From contig JAJDCV010000164.1 in NCBI GenBank assembly GCA_029260675.1, positions 1 to 14,441 of the forward strand: a stretch of 14,441 nt of DNA, given 5' to 3'. A model generated the notes under the pieces. The model made no database searches. It saw nothing but the letters and a program-made list of their open reading frames with translations, and was not told where the DNA came from. The DNA is from Phycisphaeraceae bacterium (lineage in GTDB: Bacteria > Planctomycetota > Phycisphaerae > Phycisphaerales > Phycisphaeraceae). A program made the position numbers and the translations under genes. Position 1 is the stretch's first letter, and each line of letters starts with the position of its first letter. Below, piece after piece: positions 7,418 through 13,104 of the stretch.

Positions 7418-8273
7418 GCTTACAACGATCGAAAAACTACCCGATCCACCGAAGCGTCCCGATGAAGGACACAAAGGCACCTTCGGCACCGTGATCGTGG
7501 TCGGCGGCCACGCCACGATGATCGGTGCCCCGGCCCTGTGCGCCCGGGCGGCGCTGCGCAGCGGTAGTGGATTAGTGAAGATCGCGACGACCGGGGATGT
7601 GTTGCCGTATGCGTTAACGATCGAACCCTGCGCTACGGGTGTGTTGTTAAGTGGCGATGCCGAGGGCTGGCGACATGGGATCGACGCCGCGGACCCGGAT
7701 GGCAAGGCGGTGCTGGCGGTCGGCCCCGGGATGGGCCTGGCCGACGGCGGGGGGCAGAAGGTGATGTCGCTGCTGCGCGGCAGCCGCCCGATTGTGCTGG
7801 ACGCCGACGGGTTGAATCTTTTAGCACGCATCGGCCGACCCCGGCCGCGCGGCGGCGCTGAGTTAGTCATGACACCGCACCCCGGCGAGTTCCAACGCCT
7901 TGCCAAACCCCTGGGTATCACCGACTGCCCGACCGACCCCGCCTCTCGCCCCCAGGCCGCCGCAAAACTCGCGGTCGCGCACCACGCCGTGGTCCTGCTC
8001 AAGGGCCAACACACCGTCATCACCGACGGCCAACAACTCACCCTCAACCAGACCGGCAACCCCGCGCTGGCCACCGCCGGCAGCGGCGACGTCCTCACCG
8101 GCCTGATCGCTTCCCTGATCGGCCAGGGAATGCCCGCCTTCGACGCCGCCGTGTTAGGCGCCCACCTGCACGGCCTCGCCGGCGATAACTGGGCGAAACA
8201 CCACGGCCGGTCGGGGCTGCGTGCGAGTGATCTGGCGGATGCGCTTCCGGGGGTGTTTCAGGAGTTTGGGTAG
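7410..8273 (+). CDS. nnrD: ADP/ATP-dependent (S)-NAD(P)H-hydrate dehydratase
   Basis: NnrD repairs damaged NADHX and NADPHX by dehydrating them at the cost of ADP or ATP. The 287-residue protein has the ribokinase-like fold signatures HKGTFGTVIVVGG (21-33), VLDADGLN (129-136), TPHPGEF (155-161) and the catalytic TGNPALATAGSGDVLTG (215-231), with Asp227 as the likely base, then HGLAGD (254-259). It has only the dehydratase half: the NnrE epimerase domain that is fused in many bacteria is absent here and not next door. I chose ATG 7410 because G-rich sequence (GGGGCGGG) precedes it; ATG 7389 in frame would add 7 residues and has no ribosome site. Overlap with larB suggests one transcript. Both enzymes act on nicotinamide-type dinucleotides, which may be why they are paired. 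Confidence 0.93.
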   Translation: MSELTTIEKLPDPPKRPDEGHKGTFGTVIVVGGHATMIGAPALCARAALRSGSGLVKIATTGDVLPYALTIEPCATGVLLSGDAEGWRHGIDAADPDGKAVLAVGPGMGLADGGGQKVMSLLRGSRPIVLDADGLNLLARIGRPRPRGGAELVMTPHPGEFQRLAKPLGITDCPTDPASRPQAAAKLAVAHHAVVLLKGQHTVITDGQQLTLNQTGNPALATAGSGDVLTGLIASLIGQGMPAFDAAVLGAHLHGLAGDNWAKHHGRSGLRASDLADALPGVFQEFG

Positions 8274-8294
8274 ATAAACTAATCGTATCTCTAC

Positions 8295-8299
8295 GGGAG
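8295..8299 (+). promoter_or_regulatory. ribosome binding site of the Cys-rich small protein
   Basis: GGGAG lies 7 bases before ATG 8307. It supports this frame over an overlapping 67-codon frame starting at 8311, for which the spacing is less good and which has no recognisable pattern. Confidence 0.6.
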
Positions 8300-8306
8300 C
8301 ACTGCA

Positions 8307-8594
8307 ATGAGTGATGAGAGAATCATATTTCGTGGTTGTAAAGTACTTCCGGATTGGCCTGATAGACTTCGTGATGCACAACGCCAGACAACTTGTCGCC
8401 CTAATGGCATTGAAATGCCTCGTGTCCGCTATGGAGAAGAAAAAACCGACTGGGGCGCAGATGATCGGCCGTGTCATGACTGTGCCGCAATTAAGGGCGA
8501 GTTTCATGTCCTAGGATGTGATGTGGAACGGTGTCCATGTTGTGGCGGACAGTTTGCATATGGTTGCGAGTGCGAATGGCCTGATAGGGGATGA
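8307..8594 (+). CDS. small Cys-rich, probable zinc-binding protein
   Basis: A 95-residue cytosolic protein of unknown function. The second half is a dense metal-site pattern: CHDC (56-59), GEFH (64-67), GCDVERCPCCGGQ (70-82), then GCEC (86-89). The order C-x-x-C, H-x-x-G-C-D-x-E-x-C-P-x-C-G-G-Q is one I have seen in small uncharacterised proteins from many bacteria, so the frame is very likely real. Zinc binding is inferred. The sequence from about 8274 to 8630 is visibly richer in A and T than its neighbours, with A/T-ending codons, which suggests later arrival or relaxed codon use. It stands 33 bases after nnrD and is convergent with the WYL regulator, with a 34-base gap and no obvious terminator. 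Confidence 0.75.
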   Translation: MSDERIIFRGCKVLPDWPDRLRDAQRQTTCRPNGIEMPRVRYGEEKTDWGADDRPCHDCAAIKGEFHVLGCDVERCPCCGGQFAYGCECEWPDRG

Positions 8595-8628
8595 TTTACT
8601 CTGTGGGTCAGTAGATGAGCGTATCTAA

Positions 8629-9666
8629 TCAAGTGTGAGCGTCATCGGTTTTCATTTTGGACTTTGGCTGTTTCCCCATCGTCACTACCTCCAACGCCTC
8701 ACCTGATTCATATTTCTTCAACGCCGAGCGCAGCATCTTTTCGACCCGGTCGCGCAGTTCCGGCGGTTTGACCACCACAACCTGATCCCCGTAGCCACAG
8801 ATCCACCAGGCGATCTCACCCAGGCCGTCGATGGTAAAGGTCATCCGGCATCGGCCGTCGTCGAGGAAATTGTGTTGTTGGGACCTGTGCCAGAGGACTT
8901 CGCTGACGTTGGTGGCGACTTTTTTACTGAACTCCAGGACGACCTTGTGTTCCTGGCCCTCGGGGATCAAGCGCCAGGCTGAGCCGAGCTTGTCTTCGAT
9001 GCGGAAGTTTTCGGGCTTGTCGAAGGGTTCGTCGGTGGGCTCGATCTCGATGAAGCGGACGAGCTTGAGCATGCGGACCTCGTCGTGGACGTCGGTGTAG
9101 CCCAGGACGTACCAGGCGCGGTTGACGTAGTGCAGCAGGTACGGGCAGAGGATCGCGTGCAGGCCGTCGTCTTGCACCGGGCTCTGGTAGACGATCCGGC
9201 AGGCGGTGCCCTGGTCGATCGCGCGTTGCAGGACGGTGTGGCAGCGTGTTTCCAGGTCGCTGGCGGGCGTGGGATCGGTGGCGACGGAGACGTTGGCCAT
9301 CAGGTCGCTGCAGGCCTCGCGGATGGGGTCGGGGATGGTGGCGATGAGTTTGTAGATCGCAGACAACGCCGGCGCGGCCATGGGCCTGCCGCGCTGGGTG
9401 GCGGCGGACTTGCCCAGGAGCATCAGCCCAAGCGTCTCGGGTACGGTGAGGTTGATCGGTGGGAGGAAGAAGCTCTTGTCGATGTGGTAGCCCTGCGCCC
9501 GGTCGTGCCGGTAGGGGACGCCGGCCTCCTGGAGCAGACTCAGGTCTCGGAAAAAAGTACGCCGGCTCACGCCCAGCTCTTTAAGCAGCCCGGCGGTGGT
9601 GTTGGGCTCATCACGTTGCAGGACCGTGATGAGTCGAAGCAGTCTGTGAACCCGGCCGACACCCAT
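8629..9666 (-). CDS. YafY-type HTH and WYL-domain transcriptional regulator
   Basis: A 345-residue DNA-binding regulator. The N-terminus (about 5-60) is a winged HTH of the DeoR/HTH_11 type: VHRLLRLITVLQ, then TTAGLLKELGVSRRTFFRDLSLLQEAGVP as the recognition region. The middle (about 140-215) is a WYL domain, with AWYVLGY (184-190) in place of the canonical WYL core and the usual R-x-x-K/R-L-x-R-F-x-x-I pattern after it. The C-terminal part (about 240-320) fits the WCX extension. WYL domains sense ligands, often nucleotides or nucleic acid, and several regulate DNA repair or defence genes; no such genes are near. Start at ATG 9666 is chosen by fit to the HTH; it has no clear Shine-Dalgarno. 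An inverted repeat sits in its upstream gap. Confidence 0.9.
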   Translation of the reverse strand: MGVGRVHRLLRLITVLQRDEPNTTAGLLKELGVSRRTFFRDLSLLQEAGVPYRHDRAQGYHIDKSFFLPPINLTVPETLGLMLLGKSAATQRGRPMAAPALSAIYKLIATIPDPIREACSDLMANVSVATDPTPASDLETRCHTVLQRAIDQGTACRIVYQSPVQDDGLHAILCPYLLHYVNRAWYVLGYTDVHDEVRMLKLVRFIEIEPTDEPFDKPENFRIEDKLGSAWRLIPEGQEHKVVLEFSKKVATNVSEVLWHRSQQHNFLDDGRCRMTFTIDGLGEIAWWICGYGDQVVVVKPPELRDRVEKMLRSALKKYESGEALEVVTMGKQPKSKMKTDDAHT

Positions 9667-9726
9667 GGGTTGATTGTAAGGGGAGTGGGGGGATGTTGCG
9701 ATGTTTTTTTTGTGTGTGTGGAAGAA

Positions 9727-9789
9727 TATCTAAACGTTACCGCAGCCCACGTTCAAGGAACGAAGTCTTCTGACGGTTATATTTAGATA
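9727..9789. repeat. imperfect inverted repeat upstream of the WYL regulator
   Basis: The arms are 9727-9742 (TATCTAAACGTTACCG) and 9774-9789 (CGGTTATATTTAGATA). They match at 13 of 16 positions, including eight outer pairs, and enclose a 31-base spacer that itself holds CGTTC-AAG-GAACG (9750-9762). It lies in the 150-base gap between the minus-strand dehydratase stop and the regulator start. It could be an operator for the regulator, a transcription-ending or processing hairpin, or the remnant of a small inserted element. Confidence 0.6.
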
Positions 9790-9816
9790 GGGATGTGTCG
9801 GATGTCGGGGCGTGTG

Positions 9817-10329
9817 TCAGCCCGTTGAATTGAAACCCGATGCTTCTAGCATTTCCATCAGCCGACCGGTGAAGACGAAGTTGTGCTCGGGGAATTCCAG
9901 GCCGGCCATGTTGTGGTCGATGTGGCTGAACATCAGGGTGATCTCGGCAAGCGGCCTGACTTCCCCGGTGTTGGGGTCGATCAACTCGGTCTTGCCGTGG
10001 GTCGAGGCCCCGGCCTTACTGAAGTTGTCCATCTCGGCGGTGTGGCGGATCGTGTAGCCCGGGCGTGCGGCGTCGGTGAAGACGGCCTTGGTGATCTTGG
10101 CGAGGATAACCTTTTCCTTGAAATCCCCGGCGTGGCCGACCATGATCCCGGCGGTCTGGGCCATCCCCTCGATGATCAGTGTGTTGGGCATCACCGGGAT
10201 CGCCGGGCGGTCATCGGTGGCGGGGAAGTGGTCGTGCAGCACATCCTCCGCGGCGCTGACGTTCTTGATCGTCACACAGCGCCGGCCGCGCTCAAGCTCG
10301 AGGATGCGGTCTATCCAGATCCAACGCAT
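9817..10329 (-). CDS. FabZ-like 3-hydroxyacyl-ACP dehydratase (second copy)
   Basis: A 170-residue hot-dog fold enzyme expected to dehydrate 3-hydroxyacyl chains bound to an acyl carrier protein. It carries DHFPA with catalytic His34 and VMPNTLIIEGMAQTAG (46-61) with catalytic Glu54; FabZ normally has PGVL where this has PNTL. It is longer than typical FabZ (about 140-150) because of the C-terminal segment HIDHNMAGLEFPEHNFVFTGRL. The start at ATG 10329 matches the family N-terminus, but a heptamer hairpin ends 3 bases before it and no Shine-Dalgarno is visible. It follows the acyl carrier protein gene by 73 bases on the same strand. It may act on that carrier rather than on the housekeeping one. 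Confidence 0.85.
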   Translation of the reverse strand: MRWIWIDRILELERGRRCVTIKNVSAAEDVLHDHFPATDDRPAIPVMPNTLIIEGMAQTAGIMVGHAGDFKEKVILAKITKAVFTDAARPGYTIRHTAEMDNFSKAGASTHGKTELIDPNTGEVRPLAEITLMFSHIDHNMAGLEFPEHNFVFTGRLMEMLEASGFNSTG

Positions 10330-10331
10330 AG

Positions 10332-10402
10332 TTCGGGTATCGGGTATCGGGGCTCGGGTTTCGGAAGTCGGTTTTGACCGATACCCGATACCCGAATCCC
10401 GG
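10332..10402. repeat. inverted heptamer array between acyl carrier protein and dehydratase genes
   Basis: On the plus strand six heptamers run in register from 10334 to 10375: CGGGTAT twice, CGGGGCT, CGGGTTT, CGGAAGT, CGGTTTT. They are followed by CCGATAC twice and CCGAATC (10378-10398), then CCGG. The outer 19 bases (10332-10350) are perfectly complementary to 10378-10396, with a 27-base loop. The element fills the intergenic space except for about 2 bases on one side. In the minus-strand message it would form a stable hairpin right before the dehydratase start codon. Confidence 0.9.
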
Positions 10403-10780
10403 TTACAGTTTGCCCTGCACGAACTTCACCATCGACTCGACGGTGAAGATGTTGGGGAACTCATCGACCTGACGCGACTCGTCGAACTTATCGAGGTCGG
10501 CGTGCGGCAATTCCTTGCGCAACTCGGACATGCCCAGGTCGGTGACCTGGCCGTCCTGCACGTACTGCGGGTCGCTCAGGACGTGGTCCGCCATCAACTC
10601 GGCCTGACTGATCTTGATCCCAAAGGCCTTCTCCAGGCGGAAGACGATGTCCAGGTAGTCGATCGACTCGGCACCTAAGTCTCCGCCGAGGGTCGCTTCG
10701 GGGGTGACTTCGTCTTCGTCGACGCCCAGGGCCTCTTCGAGGACTTCTCTGACTTTCTCGAACACTTCATCATAGGTCAT
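10403..10780 (-). CDS. acyl carrier protein, enlarged variant
   Basis: A carrier that holds acyl chains on a phosphopantetheine arm, 125 residues against about 78 for ordinary AcpP. Helix I and loop 1 are normal (VREVLEEALGVDEDEVTPEATLG), followed by DLGAESIDYLDIVFRLEKAFGIKI with Ser39 as the attachment site (ESID where AcpP has DSLD). After this the alignment to AcpP breaks, with about 45 extra acidic residues (about 59-107), and then the last helix resumes as FTVESMVKFVQGKL. The start is supported by GGAG about 9 bases upstream on the minus strand. It lies between two dehydratase genes on the same strand. The insertion could be a partner-docking or lid element. I cannot assign it to a specific pathway. 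Confidence 0.87.
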   Translation of the reverse strand: MTYDEVFEKVREVLEEALGVDEDEVTPEATLGGDLGAESIDYLDIVFRLEKAFGIKISQAELMADHVLSDPQYVQDGQVTDLGMSELRKELPHADLDKFDESRQVDEFPNIFTVESMVKFVQGKL

Positions 10781-10825
10781 GGTTGGTATCTCCGAACTTT
10801 CAATCGCCCGATGTTTGGCACCGGG

Positions 10826-11212
10826 TCACGCCGTGTTCAACGGCTCGAGGCGGAATCTTCCCTGGACGGCGGCCTGCTCGTCCACCGTGCCGACGCCCTG
10901 GAAGTCATAGCCCCCGTCGTCGAGCTTGCGGAGGGTGATCCGGACTGTCAGGGCCTGGCCTGGGCGGACCATATTACCGTAACGCACGTTTTTTACCTGC
11001 GTGAGGACCAACGGCAGGGCCGGGGGGTCTTGCAGGCCCGCCACGAACAGCCTCGCGGCCTGCACCAGCGCTTCGAGCATCATCACGCCCGGGAGCACGG
11101 GGAAGCCCGGGAAGTGGTCGCCCAGGTATTCTTCCGCGGCTGTCACAGCCTTGATACCTGTCAGCGAGTCCTCCTGCCGGTCCAGAACGCGGTCGATCAG
11201 TTCAAATCGCAT
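10826..11212 (-). CDS. FabZ-like 3-hydroxyacyl-ACP dehydratase (first copy)
   Basis: A 128-residue hot-dog fold protein, the first gene of the minus-strand acyl cluster. It has DHFPGFPVLPGVMMLEALVQAAR, in which His33 and Glu47 match the FabZ catalytic pair. Residues about 70-125 give the usual hot-dog beta strands (KNVRYGNMVRPG, LTVRITL). I start it at 11212, where MRFELIDRVL matches the family N-terminus and AAGG lies 7 bases upstream. A GTG/ATG-type start near 11299 would add 29 Cys-rich residues unlike the family. It is followed by the acyl carrier protein gene after 45 bases. It is a little short and could also be a non-catalytic dehydratase subunit. Confidence 0.85.
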   Translation of the reverse strand: MRFELIDRVLDRQEDSLTGIKAVTAAEEYLGDHFPGFPVLPGVMMLEALVQAARLFVAGLQDPPALPLVLTQVKNVRYGNMVRPGQALTVRITLRKLDDGGYDFQGVGTVDEQAAVQGRFRLEPLNTA

Positions 11213-11352
11213 AGCCGGGCCTTGGGTGAAAGCGGCGAGTGTAGTATTGGGTCTGCAAGCCTGCAACAGTAGGCAGTACCCGCAAAACACGCAATTCAAC
11301 CACGCCGGGGCCGGATCGCCGATGTATAGAATGAACCGCCGGTGCCCGGCAT

Positions 11353-11463
11353 CGGGTCTGGGGTACGGGTCTTGGGTCTGGTCAGAAAAGATCGTGATTC
11401 AAGTCCCATCCCTGCTAGACCCCGAACCCCGAACCCTAGACCCTAGACCCTAGACCCCAATCC
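11353..11463. repeat. inverted heptamer arrays in the aminotransferase leader
   Basis: The left array (11353-11380) reads CGGGTCT, GGGGTAC, GGGTCTT, GGGTCTG. The right array (11415-11463) has seven units in register: CTAGACC, CCGAACC twice, CTAGACC three times, CCAATCC. GGGTCT and AGACCC make the two sides imperfectly complementary across a 34-base spacer. The right array ends 5 bases before ATG 11469. The overall plan (GGG-type heptamers, spacer, CCC-type heptamers) is the same as at 10332-10402 with different unit sequence. Confidence 0.88.
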
Positions 11464-11468
11464 CTCCC

Positions 11469-12335
11469 ATGCCCCAGCCCGACCCGATCATCTACCTCAA
11501 TGGCGATTTCGTCCCCAAGAGCGCCGCATTCATGAGCGTCGATGAGCGCGGCACCCTCTTCGGCGACGGGGTCTACGAGGTCCTGCGGTTCTATGCCGGG
11601 CGGCCCCTGGCAGTGGACCTTCATCTGGGGCGGATGAGGCAGAGCCTCTCGCGGATCGACCTGGAGCCACCGGAGGACTTTGACCGGCTGCCTCAGATCG
11701 CTGGGAGACTGCTTGAAAAGAACGGTCTTAGCAACGCCAAGGTCTATTGGCAGGTCACCCGGGGGTCTGCCCCGCGTAACCCAGCCTACCCCCAAGGCGT
11801 GCCGCCGACCGTATTGATGATCGCCAGCCCCACCGATCCCTTGCAACTCGATGCCCCAGTCCCCACCCTGACCGCCGTACTGGCGCTCGACGAGCGCTGG
11901 GCCAACTGCTGGATCAAGTCGCTGATGCTCCTGCCCAACATCATGGCCGCCAACGCCGCGCACAAGGCCGGCTGCGACTCGGCGATCCTCCACCGCGACG
12001 GCACCGTCACCGAGGCGACCAACGCCAACATCATGATCGTCAAAGACGGCGAGCTGTGGACCCACCCCGCGGACCGGTGGGTCCTCAACGGCGTGACCCG
12101 CCAACTCGTGTTGGGGCTCGCCAGGGAATTACGGATCACGGTCCACGAAGCGGTCTACACCACGGATCAACTCCTGGACTCGGACGAGGCGCTATTAACC
12201 GGGACCACCATCCACGTCACCGCGGTGACAAAGATCGATGGGCAAACCATCGGTGATGGCCAACCCGGCCCGGTGACCACCCGGCTGCACGAGGCGCTGG
12301 CCGGGCACATCGCCCAGTCGTGTCTTTCGATGTAG
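11469..12335 (+). CDS. class IV PLP aminotransferase, D-alanine transaminase-like
   Basis: A 288-residue fold-type IV PLP enzyme that would swap amino groups between amino and 2-oxo acids. Signatures are RGTLFGDGVYEVLRFY (27-42), the Schiff-base lysine Lys150 in CWIKSLMLLPNIMA, the cofactor-binding TEATNAN with Glu182, LNGVTR (206-211), and a C-terminal TGTTIHVTAVTKIDG...GQPGPVT that closely follows Bacillus Dat. The Dat carboxylate trap R-x-H appears here as RGSAPRNPAYP: the Arg is kept (103) but the His is Pro (105), so D-amino-acid specificity is uncertain. Branched-chain amino acids or amines are alternatives. Its start has no Shine-Dalgarno because a heptamer array fills the leader. It is divergent from the acyl cluster. 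Confidence 0.88.
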   Translation: MPQPDPIIYLNGDFVPKSAAFMSVDERGTLFGDGVYEVLRFYAGRPLAVDLHLGRMRQSLSRIDLEPPEDFDRLPQIAGRLLEKNGLSNAKVYWQVTRGSAPRNPAYPQGVPPTVLMIASPTDPLQLDAPVPTLTAVLALDERWANCWIKSLMLLPNIMAANAAHKAGCDSAILHRDGTVTEATNANIMIVKDGELWTHPADRWVLNGVTRQLVLGLARELRITVHEAVYTTDQLLDSDEALLTGTTIHVTAVTKIDGQTIGDGQPGPVTTRLHEALAGHIAQSCLSM

Positions 12336-12359
12336 TCACAGCCTATGTAGTCACAGCCA
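12330..12359 (+). repeat. 15-base tandem duplication across the aminotransferase stop
   Basis: ATGTAGTCACAGCC occurs at 12330-12343 and again at 12345-12358, a 15-base period. The unit includes the last codon and stop (ATG TAG), so a second ATG-TAG follows in the same frame. It is probably replication slippage. Confidence 0.8.
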
Positions 12360-12398
12360 TGCTCCTACCCCCTCTCACAGCTTAGGCGTCCGTTTATA

Positions 12399-12415
12399 AT
12401 ATATAAATTATATAT
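12399..12415. repeat. AT palindrome in a 32-base AT island
   Basis: ATATATAA and TTATATAT flank a single A. The surrounding 12393-12424 contains only one G or C, in strong contrast to the GC-rich flanks. It lies between two convergent genes and may serve as the downstream U-rich part of terminators or as an easily melted site. Confidence 0.6.
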
Positions 12416-12420
12416 AGTTT

Positions 12421-12452
12421 AAAAGACGTGTAAATCAGATCGCAGACACGTC
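12421..12452 (-). terminator. rho-independent terminator for the minus-strand membrane protein operon
   Basis: Read on the minus strand, GACGTGT (12452-12446) pairs perfectly with ACACGTC (12431-12425) across a 14-base loop, and TTTT follows at once, then more AT-rich sequence. It sits 110 bases beyond the stop of the gene at 12563-13048, beyond the hexamer tract. The plus-strand aminotransferase has no comparable hairpin of its own. Confidence 0.6.
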
Positions 12453-12460
12453 AGGTTGGG

Positions 12461-12550
12461 GTGTAAGTATAGGTGTAGCGGAGGCGGTGGGCGTGGGCGT
12501 GGGCGAAGGTAAAAGTGAAGGTGTGGGCGCGGCGTTGGTGAAGGTGCGGT
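12461..12550. repeat. imperfect hexamer-periodic G-rich tract
   Basis: About fifteen 6-base units read in one phase, for example GTGTAA, GTATAG, GTGTAG, then GCGTGG twice, GCGAAG, GTAAAA, GTGAAG, GTGTGG. The plus strand is strongly G-biased. It lies between the membrane protein stop and its terminator, so it would be transcribed as a C-rich 3' untranslated stretch. In one minus frame it would encode Thr/Pro-rich sequence, but that frame is not a credible gene. Confidence 0.6.
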
Positions 12551-12562
12551 GTAGACCTAGGC

Positions 12563-13048
12563 TCAGGCGTGTTGGGTGGGTGTGTGAGCGAGCTGGCCGT
12601 CGAACAGGTGGGCGCGGATCTGGTTTAGCTGTCTGCGGACCGGTTCGCGCCGGAAGGTGAGTCGGGATTCCAGGTAGGCTTTGGCGTGGTGGTCGAACGT
12701 GCCGGGGGACATCATCAGGGTCAGGGGCGACGCCAGCGCCTGCTGGTGGGCGAGCAGCAGCAAGGCCCATTGTTGTCGGTAGCTGAGCCCGGCGAACCCG
12801 GCCGTGGTCGAAAAAACCAGCAGCGGGTGGGAGTGCTCGTCGCGGTGCTTCCACCACCGGGCGATCGACAGGCCGGTCAGCAGGACGATGATCGCGCCGG
12901 CGGCGATCAGTATCCAGTGTGTCGGGATCAGCCCATCGCCGGAAAGGTGGCTCTGGATGTCCTCTATGCTCGGGCGCGCCGTCACCGGCGGGGATGGCTG
13001 GGCCTGGGCTAGCGTGGTCAGGGTATTCATAGGCAGCGGGAGAGTCAT
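12563..13048 (-). CDS. small single-pass membrane protein, unknown function
   Basis: A 161-residue protein that I do not recognise. Residues 1-43 are Pro/Thr/Gln-rich and look extracytoplasmic. Residues 44-64 (HWILIAAGAIIVLLTGLSIAR) form one clear membrane helix, followed by WWKHRDEH, so by the positive-inside rule the C-terminal domain is cytoplasmic. That domain (about 70-155) is predicted helical, with SYRQQWALLLLAHQQALASPLTLMMSPGTFDHHAKAYLE, and ends in a polar tail. ATG 13030 is an alternative start 6 codons in; neither has a strong ribosome site. It follows the HEAT-repeat gene by 56 bases on the same strand and is probably its partner in an operon. Composition and codon pattern favour this frame over an overlapping 239-codon one, which is Pro/Arg-rich throughout. 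Confidence 0.72.
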   Translation of the reverse strand: MTLPLPMNTLTTLAQAQPSPPVTARPSIEDIQSHLSGDGLIPTHWILIAAGAIIVLLTGLSIARWWKHRDEHSHPLLVFSTTAGFAGLSYRQQWALLLLAHQQALASPLTLMMSPGTFDHHAKAYLESRLTFRREPVRRQLNQIRAHLFDGQLAHTPTQHA

Positions 13049-13104
13049 GAGTCACCGTTAAGGCGTCAAGGGCTTGGTTGCAGGTTGCACGCATTTCTGG
13101 CAGG

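Noticed and set aside
8311..8514. 67-codon frame overlapping the small Cys-rich gene
   Set aside because: It lacks a recognisable pattern and has a poorer distance to the ribosome site. The other frame has the full Cys/His array.
9085..9786. 233-codon plus-strand frame opposite the WYL regulator
   Set aside because: It has Gly/Val/Asp-rich low-information sequence, while the minus strand encodes a complete WYL regulator.
11213..11299. 29-residue N-terminal extension of the first dehydratase
   Set aside because: It is Cys-rich, unlike any FabZ start. ATG 11212 has a suitable ribosome site and starts exactly at the family N-terminus.
1989..11463. CRISPR-like reading of the repeat arrays
   Set aside because: Units are 7 bases and directly adjacent, with no spacers of constant length and no cas genes.
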